64,000 nt of DNA, taken from the NCBI GenBank assembly GCA_030737835.1, contig CM060848.1, positions 11,908,878-11,972,877 of the forward strand, in the 5' to 3' direction. Below the pieces are notes generated by a model, which was not told the DNA's origin, did no database searches, and saw nothing but the letters and a program-made list of their open reading frames with translations. This stretch comes from Acorus gramineus (lineage: Eukaryota > Streptophyta > Magnoliopsida > Acorales > Acoraceae). The translations under genes were made by a program, and so were the position numbers. Below, piece by piece: positions 43,330 through 55,679 of this stretch (position 1 is its first letter; each line of letters begins with the position of its first letter).

Positions 43330-43492
43330 TGTTAAAGAGTAATTATTAGGAGAATATTATGTATTTATTATTATTATTGTGATATTATTAGTTTCCTTTT
43401 CTGGTATTTTAGGTTGTCCTCTATGTATCTATAAATAGAGCTTTTGACTCATCTAATACAATAATAAGAATTCCTTTTCCTTTAATCTAACA
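43330..43492 (+). repeat. 3' LTR of small LTR element, copy 2
   Basis: 163 bp, shorter than its partner because a segment around the TTTCCTAG repeats is missing. Confidence 0.85.
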
Positions 43493-43579
43493 CACACAAA
43501 GAACATGAGCACTCTCCACAAATTTGTGAGCGGTCTCGACAAATTCGTGAGAAAAAAAAGAGTGAGGGACTTTTTCTAA

Positions 43580-43780
43580 GACCTGTTTAGATATGTGTTT
43601 GGCTAAATTTTGCATTTGAAAAGCAACAAAAATCTCAAGCGTGGATCCAAACACATTTTTAGTGTTTAGATTTTCAAATTACCATTTTTTTAAATAAAAT
43701 TTTTTAATCAAACAAATGTTGAGTTTAAAGCGTAGAATTCTAAGAATCTCAGTGTTTCAATCGCACATCCAAACGCAGCC
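43580..43780. mobile_element. Tourist-like MITE, second subfamily
   Basis: About 201 bp between TAA duplications (43577-43579 and 43781-43783), left end GACCTGTTTAGATATGTG, inverted right end GGCTGCGTTTGGATGTGCG. Interior shares GAATTCTAAGAATCTCAG and TTTGAAAAGC phrases with 19615-19844. Confidence 0.7.
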
Positions 43781-43799
43781 TAAGAGGTTCTAATGCCTT

Positions 43800-45250
43800 A
43801 TTTGGGAAGCATAATAGGTGGGGAATAGGGATGAATAAGCTTAAAAATATATTTGTCGGTGAAGAATAAGTGGTTAATTATAACTGTGCTATATCTAATA
43901 AATGAAAATAAATTGGTATTGTTATTCTAGGTCATCCCTACAATTGTGTTATTATATTACACCCAATCTATTATACTGGTATAAGAGGAGCTCATATGTC
44001 AAATCAAATGTCATCACATCTTATAAATCAGGAGACTCACATACAGGGATAGGTCTAGGAATTTATTTTGGGATGGGCTAATGTTAATTTTTAATAAATT
44101 TTTTATAAATACTCTAATAAAATCATTAAGTATTTTTCATAAATTGAAGACGTTGACTTTAAAAATTGATAAAAAAGATTTGATTGTTAAGATGAGATGA
44201 GATTAAATTTTAATGATTTGAAGTGAAACATAATCTCTTCAATTAATTTATTAAACCAACCTATTTAAATTTAAATTTACAATGCAAATTAGATTTGGTT
44301 TTCCATATTTAAAGTGATGTTAACCTTTAGATTGTATTAATATATATGATTTAAAATTATTTATGCATAAATAGAAAAACATATATATTATAAAACACAA
44401 ATATTATATGTATTTATTAATTTTTCTTATAAAATCTAGGGCCTATACCAATAGCGGAGCTCCCTAGGCATAGGCAACGGCCGGCCAGCTACCAAATAAA
44501 CCCACGGGTCTGGGCCTAAATGGGGCCTGCGGGCCTAGACTTTAAATACGTTATTACTTTTGATTTTCTAATTTTAAACTGTTCATTTGTATATAAATGT
44601 TAAACTAACAAATAATTGAAGGTATAATGTTGAGAAAAAAATATTTACATTAATTAAATTTTTAAAAATAAAATATAAAATGAATTAATTACTTGAAAAA
44701 ATGAATCATTACATATACATAATTAGTTTGGCATCTACATATATGTCAATAATTTGCATAATTCAAATATAATTCAAATAAAAATTATATAGAATTACAT
44801 ATAGAGTCACTAATTTTATTGCCCCACACGGGCCTACGGGCCAGGCCAGTTGGCGGGCCTACAGGTCAATCCGAACGGGCCTAGTTCGGGCTGGGCTGGG
44901 CCCGGCCCGGTCCCAGAATCACGCTCGGGCAACCCTAAAAACGGCTGGGCTTTTGGGCCTCAGGTAAAATGGAGACCCGTTTAGCTCCACCTATTTCTTA
45001 TCCATCTCTTATTTATTTTTTATTCACAAAAATCTTCTCAGATACTTTATTTGTAACACATAATGGAAGTAGAAGAAGTTTAAAAGTGGAGAAGAATTTG
45101 ATGGGAGATAAATGCCAAACTATGAAACACAATGTGTTTCCAATATGGAACAAAAAATATTCCCTCCAATATATCATATTAAATTATATTTAATAAAAAC
45201 CTAAGTTAATTTCTTAATTAGTTGGGGGGACTTTTAATATGACACATTGG
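43800..45250. other. AT-rich intergenic DNA with a GGGCC-rich inverted pair
   Basis: No gene recognised. Between about 44478 and 44937 two GGGCCT-rich blocks (GGGTCTGGGCCTAAATGGGG and GGGCTGGGCCCGGCCCGG) face each other across AT-rich DNA, the look of a hAT-type non-autonomous element, but I could not fix termini or a target-site duplication. Confidence 0.4.
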
Positions 45251-45252
45251 AG

Positions 45253-45390
45253 GGAATATTTTTATTAAATATAATTTGAATATGACATATTGGAGGAAGA
45301 TAAATGTCACACTATGATGAGGGAATATTTTTATTAAATATAATTTGAATATAACATATTGGAGGAAGATAAATGTCACACTATAATATA
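45253..45390. repeat. Tandem duplication, two 69-bp units
   Basis: GGGAATATTTTTATTAAATA through AGATAAATGTCACACTATGA is repeated directly with very few differences (about 45253-45321 and 45322-45390). A partial inverted relative lies just before, near 45155-45200. Confidence 0.8.
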
Positions 45391-45423
45391 ACCTCATACA
45401 CTATATATAATAGCACAATAGTA

Positions 45424-46198
45424 GGGCCGGCTCTGAGATAAGAAAATCTAGGTAGGGGCCTAGGCCAACTCATGAAATGGGGCCTTGTATATGTATATTG
45501 AAATTTTTGAGTGAATGTTTTAATTATGTTAGTAATAAAAAAATCAAGACTAAGCAAAAATATGATAATAATGATTAAAAATAATATATAAAAAAATAAA
45601 CTCATCAAGTTCTTCTTTAAAAAGAAAAAAAATCACAAAAATAAGATCAATTTTTTATAGAAAATAAATAAATCCCTATAAGAATATATTAAATATATAA
45701 AGATACAGATGAGATTTTTTTAAAATCACAAAAAAAATACTTTTCATAATGATGTCAACAAATATTACATTTTCAAATAAAACTTATAAATTTAAATTTT
45801 AAAATAAATAGGAAGACATATTCAAGTTATTTTAAAAAAAAATTAATTTTAGAGTGTTCTTACACGTAGTTTTTATTCCAGTTTCAATTCTAGTCCCATG
45901 TGCGTCGATAGAAAATTATCAGAGCTTATACTCACCTTAGCAATGCATATATGATATTTATTAGAGAATATGCTTCACTTATTGTAAAAATATGTACTTT
46001 ATTAGATGACGTATATTATTTTAAAAATATTCAAAGCACTTTTAAATTGAATTTAGGGCTACAAAATGGACTGGATGTACAATTATCATTAAGTTTAATA
46101 TCAAAAGCTTAACATAAAAAAAATTTCTAGATTTGGAGGCCCTCTTTGAAGAAGGGGCCCTAGACAGTCGCCTACCCAGCCTATAGTCAAAGTCGGCC
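45424..46198. mobile_element. Inverted-repeat element (hAT-like?), 775 bp
   Basis: Left end GGGCCGGCTCTGAGATAAG followed by AGGGGCCTAGGCC; inverted right end GGCCGACTTTGACTATAGG followed by the diverged GGGTAGGCGACTGTCTAGGG and GGGGCC blocks. The interior at 45880-46065 contains the dispersed module (GTGCGTCGATAGAAAATTAT) also present in 52662-53368 and at 5470. No coding capacity; TSD not clear. Confidence 0.5.
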
Positions 46199-46816
46199 AT
46201 GTAGTAGACTAGGCTACAATTCAGACTAAATGTATCAGTGCTCATATTGAAAAATGATAGAGGGGAGAGTGCCCCCTATGGACAAGTGGCAGAGGGAGGG
46301 GACCCTCGCCCCACCCAGCAGCCCAGACCGAGTTTCAGATCAAATATGTTGAGATTGAATTTTTTTTTTTTTTTTTTTTGATTTGGACGTCCACTTTACC
46401 ACTTGCGCGTGCAAGTGTGATGGATAAGAAAAAGAAAAACCCTTATGTTCCTTTTTTTTTTTTAGTGGTACCAATACAGAAGAAGAAAGTGAAAAGGTGG
46501 CAATGCCAGGTCCCATGACATGGATCTACTGTTGGTGAAAAAAAAACAGTCCTTAAAATTAAAGGACCGACTGTTCATCTACTATTTGTGGGAACTCCAG
46601 ACAACGAACGAAATATTGGTCCGGATCTTGTAAAATCTCCTTTGCTTTGTCTGAAGGTGGATCTTATTTAATTTTATTATTATTATTTTTTAATCTTTCG
46701 TTTGTAAATAGAGAGAAATACACAACATTTATTCGGTTAATTATTCAAAAAATATTAATATCTGCTTTAGACCTGTATCCAAAATAATCAGATAATGAAT
46801 TTGATAAAGATATATC

Positions 46817-47077
46817 TGTTATGAACTAAGTAGAATATAAATACATAAATAAAATACACAAACAAATAGAAAAGTAGAGAGGTGTTTTTCAAATATTGTT
46901 GTTGTGGAATACATGAGAAACACCTCTATTTATAGGGTGCATAGAGAAAGGTGGAGAGTTACAAGTCTATAGAGGTGAGGGGGAGATAGTGGAGCAATAA
47001 TGGTGAGTGTTATGGAATAGAAGAGTGGGGGAGGTTATGGCTTGGAGGAGTGGTGGTTATCCACTATATTCACAACA
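46817..47077 (-). repeat. 3' LTR of copia B
   Basis: 261 bp; minus sense TGTTGTGAATATAG ... TTAGTTCATAACA, with a minus-strand TATA box CTATAAATAGAGG. Confidence 0.9.
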
Positions 47078-47292
47078 CTCCCCCTTGGATGACCACCACG
47101 CTAAGATAATTGCCTCATTAAAACCTTGCTTAGAAAACCCAATGGGAAAAAACCAAAGCGAAGGAAAAAATGTACAATGTAACTTAATCGTATAATGGTG
47201 TATGCGTTTGACACTGCCTCATTAAAACCTTGCGAGGAAAACCCAATAGGACAAAACCTAGGCGAAGAAAAAAGAGTACAGTTCGCAAAATG

Positions 47293-50200
47293 TCATAAAA
47301 AATTACTCCCCCTCATAAGTACAAGATTGCAAGAATTTTGGTCGCAAACTCGTCGCATCCCGATTTCATACACTAGCTTCTTGAATGTTGATGTCGATAA
47401 AGCTTTAGTAAACAAATTTGCAAGAAGACGTGGCGACCAAAGTCTGTTTCGTAGATCGCCAAGAGATTGTTGCCATCGCAAGTGAATACATAGCCTGTTT
47501 GTAAGCGAACCTTTAAGGATCTGAAAGATATTATGAATCTGCATAACCTTTTAGTTGTGCACCATTATTGAAATCCTTTGCATAGAATAGACCCATGTCT
47601 GATGTTCCACGAAGATAACGAAAAATGCGCTTCACACCATTCCAATGCCTTCGAGTTGGTGTAGAGCTAAACCTGACCAATAAATTAACTGAAAATGCAA
47701 TGTCAGGTCTAGTGCATTGGGCCAAATATAATAAGGCACCAATTGCACTAAGATATGGTACTTCAGGACCAAGAAGATTTTCAATATCTTCTTTTGGACG
47801 AAAAGGGTCCTTCTTTAGGTCAAGTAACCTTACTACCATTGGAGTACTTAATGGATGACATTTGTCCATATTAAAACGCTTCAGGATTTTTTCAACATAT
47901 GTTATTTGATGAACAAGTATCCCATTTGAACTTTGCTCAATTTGCAAGCCGAGACAATATCTTGTTTTTCCAAGATCTTTCATTTCAAACTCTTTTTTCA
48001 GATATTCGGAAGCCTTTTCGAGCTCTTCAGGAGTCCCAATTAGATTAATATCATCAACATATACTGCAATAATGGTAAATCCGAGTTCCGTTTTCTTAAT
48101 AAATACACAGGGGCATATTGGATCATTGCCATATCCTTCTTTTATTAAGTACTCACTAAGACGGTTATACCACATTCATCCAGATTGCTTTAATCCATAC
48201 AAGGATCGTCTTAGCTTGATTGAGTACATGTTTCGTGGTTTTGCTTCAGGCAATTTTAGTCCTTCAGGAACTTTCATATAAATGTCGGTATCTAATTTTC
48301 CATATAAATATGCAGTAACCACATCCATTAGATGCATGTCAAGTCCTTCTGAGACTACAAGACTAATTAAATACCGAAATGTGATTGTGTCCATCACAGG
48401 AGAATATGTCTCTTCAAAATCTATCCCAGGTCTCTGCAGGAAACCCTGTGCCACAAGACGAGCTTTGTATCTAACAATCTCGTTTCTTTCATTTCGTTTT
48501 CTTGTAAACACCCATTTACATCCTACTGGTTTAACACCTTCAGGGGTTAGGACTACTGGTCCAAATACTTAGTGTTTTGCAAGTGAATCCAATTCTGTTT
48601 GAATAGCAGCTTTCCATTGTGGCCAACAATTTTTTCGTCTGCATTCATCCACTGAACGTGGTTCTAAATCATTATCTGAAATGATTTCTATAGCTACTGC
48701 AAATGAGAATATATCATCAACAAGCACTTGCTTTCGATCCCACAATATTTGTGAATTTGCATAATTTATGAAAATTTCTTCATTTCCATGTACTTGTTCT
48801 TCATGCACAGGCGTCACTTCAAGGACGTCAGTCTCTTCGGGGGCTTGTGTCACTTCAGGGGCTTCTTCCTCTGTAAGAGTTATTATTGTGGGTCTTTCAA
48901 GTGTTTCATACTCTTCTAGAGAATTATTCTTTATTGTTTTTCTCCTTCGGGGAGCTGAATCTTTTGAGCCTATAGGCCTTCTACGCTTCAGGCTTGTTTT
49001 TGTTGATTCATTAGCCGGCATATTAACAGTTTTTCCTATTGGAACATTAATTCGAGCTAGAGTATTAGCAGCTGTAATATGTGATTTCATCACTTTTGCT
49101 GCATCTGGCAATTGTGGCGCAATTCTTTGAAGATGGGTGATTCTTTGCACTTCAGTTTCACATTGATTAGTGCGAGGACCAAGATGAGGCAAAGATGGAG
49201 TTTGCCATGTAAGTTCACGTCGTTGTTCTGGCGACGGATTTTCTCCCCCTAACAACGGGAATATTGTCTCATCAAAATGACAATCCGCAAATCGAGCGGT
49301 AAAAACATCCCTGTCAATGGTTCAGGATATCTTATAATAGAAGGAGAATCAAAGCCTACATAAATTCCCAATCGACATTGAGGGCCCATTTTAGTTCGTT
49401 GTGTAGGGGCAATAGGAACTTGTACAGCACAACAAAAAATTCGAAGATGTGAAATATTTGGTTGATGACCCAGTATGAGCTGTAAAGGGGAATATTGATG
49501 ATAATCAGTTGGCCGAAGGCGAGCTAATGCTGCTGCATGCAATATAGCGTGACCCGAAGCTGAAACGGGTAATTTTGTGCTCAAAAGCATAGGATGTGCA
49601 ATTAGCTGAAGATGTTTAATAAATGATTCAGCTAATCCATTTTGGGTGTGCACATGAGCAACAGGGTGTTCAACATCGATGCCATGCGACATACAATAGT
49701 CGTTAAAAGTTTTTGATGTAAATTCACCAGCTTCATCAAGGCGTATTGACTTGATAGGATAATCCAAAAAATGAGACTGTAATCGGATTATCTGAGCAAG
49801 TAGTCTTGCAAATGCAGCATTCCGAGTGGATAATAGACAAACATGCGACCATCTAGCAGATGCGTCTATCAATACCATAAAATACTTGAATGGTCCACAT
49901 GGGGGGTGGATTGGGCCACATATATCCCCTTAGATTCTTTGCAAAAATGTTGGTGACTCAACATTGACTTTTATAGGGGATGGTTTAACTATCAATTTTC
50001 CTTGTGATCACGAAGTGCATTGATAGTGATTAGGTAAAAAAAATCTTCTGGTTCTTTAGGGAATGCCCAAATGAATTATCAATTATTCGGCGCATCATTG
50101 TAGATCCTGGATGCTCGAGACGATCGTGCCAAAGTGTAAAAATATCTGAATCATAGAACGTCTAGTTCATTACAGCATATGATTCGATTGTTTTTATGGT

Positions 50201-50578
50201 TATATAATACAACCCGGATGAGAAAGCGTGAAATTTCTCTAATATATGTTTTTGTCTTGAAACAATTGAAGTAATGCATATATACTCCATATTGTTTTCA
50301 TTGATAGTCTCAATATGATATCCATTAAGACTGATATCCTTAAAACTTAGCAGATTTCTTCTGCATCTTGCTGAATATAATGCATCATTAATACAAAATT
50401 TTGTACCTCCTGGTAATATTATATTTGCTCTTCCGAAGCATTCAATTAATTTCGTAGTACCAGAAATGGTATTAACATTTGCATTGATTAATGTCAATGT
50501 TGAGAAATATTGTTTATTTCGTAGGATCGTATATGTTGTAGCGCTGTCTACTAGACAAATGTCACCAACCATAGCCAT
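47293..50578 (-). pseudogene. Copia pol pseudogene B (protease, integrase, RT, truncated RNase H)
   Basis: Order on the minus strand: protease with DSATTY (50578-50162); integrase (49878-49249) with IRLDEAGEF and NGLAESFIK, the first acidic motif (GDICGPI) lying in a broken upstream frame; linker (49255-48569); RT with DFEETYSPVMDT (48511-48176) and YVDD (48175-47531); a damaged junction after LKGYADS; and the RNase H tail ANLFTKALST (47544-47293). Much of RNase H is deleted compared with copia A (EILALHEASRECV and EDNSACIAQ are absent). Frameshifts separate the pieces. The first Met precedes the protease directly, as in A. Confidence 0.87.
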
Positions 50579-51149
50579 CCTTGTAAAAAAAAAATGAAAT
50601 AAATAAGATAAATATAAAAATAAGAAAAATGCATTTTAGATAACAAAGAAAAATTATAATTATAAAAATTATAAAAGTCTGATCGTACATTAGGTATGTG
50701 ACAATATTTTTAAACACCAAATAAATAACAATCATTTTCCTTGTGTTAGGGGTTTGTTCTGCAACCCTTTTCCCTTCAATTATGCTTTAGCTTAATAGCA
50801 AATCACTTCTAGTGATTTGAGATATTTTATAAACTTTATGATTGTTGTGCTTTCAACTATATAAATCATGATCTCATCATTCATGACCACAACTTCTATG
50901 GCGAACATAAAATAAAATGCATTTACTTCGGGTAATGATGCTATGCCATTGAGTTGAGTTACATGAATTTTAAAAAAAAAATCGTTGTTCAGCAACGAGA
51001 ATATATAAAATTGATGCTCTCAATATTACTACAACTGGAGCATATTTGAGGCATAATGGCCGGTGGACCTTTGTCAATGAGGTATTAATCTTTAAATCCT
51101 CTTCATTATGATGATGATGGTGAAATCTAATCATAATTTACATGTTCCT

Positions 51150-51495
51150 GCTGGGATACATGGATCTTTTTTTTTATTATTATTTGATCCTTCAAGGACC
51201 GGAAAAATATAGCATATAACTTTTGTTTGGTCCTACAAGGACACGAGCAATCATGATTTGTGTATATATATCCTTCAGGGATAAAAATTATACGGTCCTT
51301 CAGGGACACATTCTAATCATATCTTTCACATGATCCTCCAAGGATCCATGTAATAATTTTTATAGTCCTTCAGGGATAGAATAAAATTTGCATGGTCTTA
51401 TTGGGACACATTATTCATAACTTCTACATGGTCCTTCAGGGATCCATGTAAATACAATTTTTGTATGATCCTATAGGGACACATGACATTGTAAC
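51150..51495. repeat. Repeat array GGTCCTTCAGGGACAC in the copia B leader
   Basis: Roughly ten units of a near-palindrome, TCCTTCAGGGA or TCCTNNAAGGA, followed by CACATG or TCCATGTAA, spaced about 30-45 bp. Same position relative to LTR and pol as the array in copia A, different sequence. Confidence 0.8.
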
Positions 51496-52088
51496 ATTAA
51501 AATGAATCTCAAATCAAATATAAATATCAAATTAATTGATACAAGGAATAAGGACTGATGTTAGCACAAATCTAAGAAATAAGTGAAACATCAAAATATA
51601 ATTCCATATAGTCAAACATAAAAAATTTTAAGCTACAAATTTTAATCATCTTTTTTTTTTCTTTTTTCTTTTTCACGGTACTGTAACCACAGTATAGTAA
51701 CCGAAGCACTATATATGTTGAATAAATAAACTAATTAAGAAGATATTTATGCCACATATTAAAAAAAACTTTTAAAAACTTTTAATTTTCATTAAAAAAA
51801 AATACAGAAAGGAATCATGGTGCTGCCAAAATAGTATGAGTGTTTTTCAAATAGGGCATGATGGTGAATATAATAAAATCATGGGTTCTACTCATGCTAA
51901 TAGAATCATTCATGAATATAATAAACCAACATAATATATATAAATTATAGAATAACATGTCATACTTATAAAAACAGTGAATTCAATATGGATGTAAAGG
52001 GATGAGAGAATATTTTTTATGTAGATCATTAATAACCCACTGAATACAAACATTTTTCTTTAACAAAGAGCTTCTCGTACTGATAACG

Positions 52089-52358
52089 TGTTATGAACTA
52101 AGTAGAATATAAATACATAAACAAAATACACAAGCAAATAGAAAAGTAGAGAGGTGTTTTTCAAATATTGTTGGTTGTGGAATACATGAGAAATACCTCT
52201 ATTTAAAAGGTGCATAGAGGAATCCCAAATGTGGGGAGTTACAAGTCTATAGAGGTGAGGGAGGAGATAGTGGGGCAATAATGGTGAGTGTTATGGAATA
52301 AAAGAGTGGGGGAGGTTATGGCTTGGAGGAGTGGTGGTTATCCACTGTATTCACAGTA
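52089..52358 (-). repeat. 5' LTR of copia B
   Basis: 270 bp partner of 46817-47077, with a short extra segment (AATCCCAAATGTG) and a degraded outer end (TTCACAGTA). Confidence 0.88.
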
Positions 52359-52661
52359 ATACCCTAAAATTCAATTATGTTGCCTAAGGTTTTTAAAATT
52401 TAAATATATATGGAATTTCATATCATGATCTTTGACGTAGATGAGGATCTATGGAAACTTAATTGATTTCAATTCTTTATTTTTCTAATATGTTCCTTTT
52501 CCTCAAACTAGTGCTAATCAAATAGACATTTTTTTTTTAGAAGAGGTAGTCCTTTTAAGTATCAAAATGTGGTACATAATGGTCCAGTTGAAAAGACAAC
52601 AAAAATAAATAAGGATTTAAACTAATCAAATAGACATTAATATCTACTAAATGATTTAAAC

Positions 52662-53368
52662 CAGGGGCGGACCTAAAGGTTGGCCCGGCCCAGATTTTTT
52701 TTTTTTTTTTTTTGTTATTTGTTATATATATCGAGATAATGTTACGTACATATTTTTTGTCAATCATAATTTCAGTTTACACGTGTTTTGAATTTTAAAA
52801 AAATAATATATACTTCATTTAATGACATATATGTTTTTATAAAAAAACTGAAGCATATGCTATAATAAATTGCATGAATACATTTATGGAAAATGTGTAA
52901 AAATTTTATCAAAACATATACCTCTTTATTGTTAATATATGCTTCGGTGATTTTCTATCGACGCATATGGAACTGAAATTGAGGTTAGAAAAAAAGAAAA
53001 ATGATATGTCAAACCCCTTTTGCAGCCCCATTGCAATTCACATCGTTTTTCTTTTTGTTAAAAAAAAAAATTATATACTCTCCTATATATCAAAGTACAT
53101 ACTGTTATATGAAGTGATATATAAATTGAAATACACTAGTGTAGTTTTTTTTCATTATAAATAAATAATTTTTTTATTACGTACTCTACACTATGATACG
53201 CAGTATATACTATATTATCACAGTGTATGAGGTTGCAAATATTGAATATCTTTTGAATATCACATATTTGGTATAAAAAATAATTAAATCAAATATAAAA
53301 ATAAAAAATTATTTTATATTAATATTTAATATAGCCCACCCAAACATATTGTCATGGATTCGCCCTTA
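52662..53368. mobile_element. hAT-like non-autonomous element, 707 bp, 8-bp TSD
   Basis: Starts CAGGGGCGGACCTA and ends GGATTCGCCCTTA, inverted ends in CAGGG...CCCTG style, flanked by perfect 8-bp duplications ATTTAAAC (52654-52661 and 53369-53376), the hAT hallmark. A long T run follows GGCCCGGCCCAG at the left. The interior at 52735-52985 carries, inverted, the dispersed module seen at 5470-5702 and 45880-46065. No transposase. Confidence 0.8.
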
Positions 53369-53379
53369 ATTTAAACTAT

Positions 53380-53870
53380 CTGATCAATATATGATCCATT
53401 GAGAGACTCAAGGGTATGTAATACTAATTTTTTTTTTTAAGTTTGACCTTAAATCAGTACCATTGAGAGACTCAAAACTTTTCGATTTGAAGACAATGTG
53501 GATATATAAGTCCACCCATCCACCGTACCATTTAAAGCAAAAGTATAGGGTGGGGGATGCACATGCATCGCATGAGAACCGACGAGAATGCGCCACCATC
53601 AACATCAGCGCTTCCAAGCCTCTCGTGCAGCTCGTGCGTTCTCTCTCTACCTCTCCATAAAAGTTGATCTCTTTTCCATCCCATCCGTTCCATCTTTTTT
53701 TAAACCATAAAACTATTCACCCCACGTGTTTATGGCCATTGATCCTGTTTGTTTGTTGCTGTTGCTGTTGCCGTTTTGATTTATGTATTATATTATTATA
53801 GATAGTAGATATATTATTGATTTTATTTTTTTACCCAACTTTTAAGATGTAATCCCAAAAGCAATCTTAG
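53380..53870. other. Intergenic DNA
   Basis: No gene recognised. ATTGAGAGACTCAA occurs twice (53398-53411 and 53462-53475). A less AT-rich patch at 53540-53660 gives a short frame I cannot assign. Confidence 0.4.
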
Positions 53871-53882
53871 CTTAATTTTAAA

Positions 53883-54367
53883 GGGTTAAAGATATCCATG
53901 TTTATGTAAACATTGATAATTCATATAGGTCCCTAATAAAGTTGAGGGAGACATATTTATAAAAATCCAATTATCATCCATGGATTAAATTTATATTTAA
54001 ACTTAACAGGATATTTCTAAAATATTCTATCACCATGTAATTTTACAGACATCACAGTTCCAATAAACAATCATAATAACAAATTAGTCCCTGTAAAAGA
54101 TCAAATTGTCCTTACAAGACTATATTATATTTCTTCATCTTCTACTTTTGCATTGATAGAATGATAGAAATATTAGGAATGATTTAGTCATTTTATGGTA
54201 TGAGTTAGGGTTAATTAGTGTATGTTGGATTAGGGTTAAATTATGTTGATGGGTAGAGATATATATGAGTTTTTGTGAGTTTTTAAGGATTTGTATATCT
54301 GCTCCAACTTTGACAGGGACTTATATATGATTACCCATATTTGCGAGGATGTAAATGTCTTTAACTC
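53883..54367. mobile_element. MITE with long inverted repeats and 9-bp TSD, 485 bp
   Basis: Perfect 9-bp duplication AATTTTAAA at 53874-53882 and 54368-54376. The left end GGGTTAAAGATATCCATG pairs with the inverted right end GAGTTAAAGACATTTACATC, and further in AGGTCCCTAATAAAGTTG pairs with AAGTCCCTGTCAAAGTTG. No coding capacity. TSD length suggests Mutator-like origin. Confidence 0.8.
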
Positions 54368-54787
54368 AATTTTAAATTATGATTTTTTGAATTTCTCCAC
54401 ATACCATAACAATGTGCTTTAAGCTAAAAGCTAGTGATTTAAAACCTGGCCTCAGCCAACTAGTTGAATAGGTTGAACTTTCAATCAGTCTCATTTTTTA
54501 AGCAATTTACCTTCAAAATCTGGGAGTATAAAAAAGTTGGTAAAAATATTGAGATTTAAGCTTTGATAATTATGAAAAAAAAGTTTAAATTATTTCATAT
54601 TTTTCTAAATTTGTTGTTTAGTAATAATACTTGATATATGTATTATGCTACATATGATGATGTTAGGGTTCATCCCGGTTAACCCAATAGTGTAGTCAGT
54701 GACGGTTAACTTACTCATTTTTTTTTGTTCAATAAATTTGTTTTTTAAAGCATTCACTAAATGTCATAACTTACAAGTTTTAACAAA

Positions 54788-55670
54788 GGGCACGGCTATC
54801 TCCACCGAGGGTTTTTCTTACCCCACCAATCGAAAAAAAAAAAATCGGTGTTTTATCTTTTCCCACCGATCCGGCCAGGTCGACCAGATTTGGTCGCCAC
54901 TTCAGGTTTTGGACGACCGGACTTGGTCGCCATTTCAGATTTTGGGCGACCGGACTTGGTCGTCATTTCAGGTTTCGGACTACCGAACTTGGTCGAACAG
55001 GATTTGTAATAAAGTTTATAATTTTTTTCTTGGAAACATAATCCCATGACGTATATCTTTCTTGAATCCTTCATACCACTTCAAGTCTGAGTTGTAATGT
55101 AAGGAGAATCAATTATTATTCTTAAATGTAGAATATAAGAACAATTTTTTTACATAAGTGACGGACTAATTTTCAAAAGCCAAATATATAATGTGTTGGA
55201 TCAACTGATAGGTTTTTTTTTGTTTTCAAACCAAGAATCCTCTTAACTACGAATTCACACGAAGCTTAAAAATGATATATATTTGTCTAATAAGATATTT
55301 TTTTATAAAAATTTGAATTAATTGAAAGTATACCTACTTACATTTTTTTCGGCCCCTTAGCTGTTGTTTGGATCAAAGAATAAATGTAGAATATAATGGA
55401 TAAACCCAAAAAGTTATTTGTTTACAAAAAATAGGTAGATATAGTTTTGAACCCTGTTCGACCAATTACATTCGCCCAAAGCCTGAAATTGCGACCAATT
55501 ACTGTCGCCCAAAACCTGAAATGGCGACCAAGTCCGGTCGTTCAAAATCTGAAATGACGACCAATTTCGGTTGATCTAGATTGGTGGGAACAGCCAAACA
55601 CCGTTTTTTTTTTTTTTTTTTTTTTTGATTGGTGGGGTAAGAAAAACGATGGGTGGGGATAGACGCGCCC
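54788..55670 (-). mobile_element. Mutator-like non-autonomous element with 33-bp terminal repeats, copy 2
   Basis: 883 bp between perfect 9-bp duplications TTTAACAAA (54779-54787 and 55671-55679). Ends GGGCACGGCTATC and GACGCGCCC. It is the reverse complement of 4007-4888: the interior is almost base-for-base the same, differing mostly at single bases and run lengths. 33-bp unit arrays lie at about 54882-55002 and 55463-55570. Distinct TSDs show two independent insertions, not a segmental duplication. Frames spanning the arrays are not genes. Confidence 0.87.
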
Positions 55671-55679
55671 TTTAACAAA

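Larger units (their letters stand above)
41717..43492 (+). mobile_element. Small non-autonomous LTR retrotransposon, C-rich body, copy 2
   Basis: Same family as 7567-9437. LTRs 41717-41896 (starting TATTAAAG, so the first G is mutated) and 43330-43492 (with a small deletion), primer site TGGTATCAGAGT at 41897-41908, polypurine tract GAGAGGGGG at 43321-43329. Flanking TACAC and CACAC are a 5-bp duplication with one mismatch. The post-primer segment (CCTAGATCCACAAAAG) and the pre-PPT segment (TTTTTGTGCAAACTCTAA) match copy 1, while the minisatellite between them has its own higher-order structure. No retroelement proteins; frames across it are not genes. Confidence 0.88.
46817..52358 (-). mobile_element. 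Copia retrotransposon B, gag-less
   Basis: 5.5-kb minus-strand element. LTRs at 52089-52358 (5') and 46817-47077 (3'), flanked by ATATC (46812-46816) and ATACC (52359-52363), a 5-bp duplication with one mismatch. Polypurine tract AAGGGGGAG (minus sense) adjoins the 3' LTR; CGTTATCAGTACGAG adjoins the 5' LTR as primer-site-like sequence. The layout matches copia A: LTR, long non-coding leader with tandem repeats, protease-integrase-RT-RNase H, no gag. Proteins of A and B are clearly related but diverged, and the LTRs are not closely similar, so they are separate families of one lineage. Confidence 0.9.

Noticed and set aside
41942..43342. Long frames (up to 254 codons) in the second C-rich element
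   Set aside because: Same cause; they cross the primer-site leader and pre-PPT segment with no known domain and no start context.
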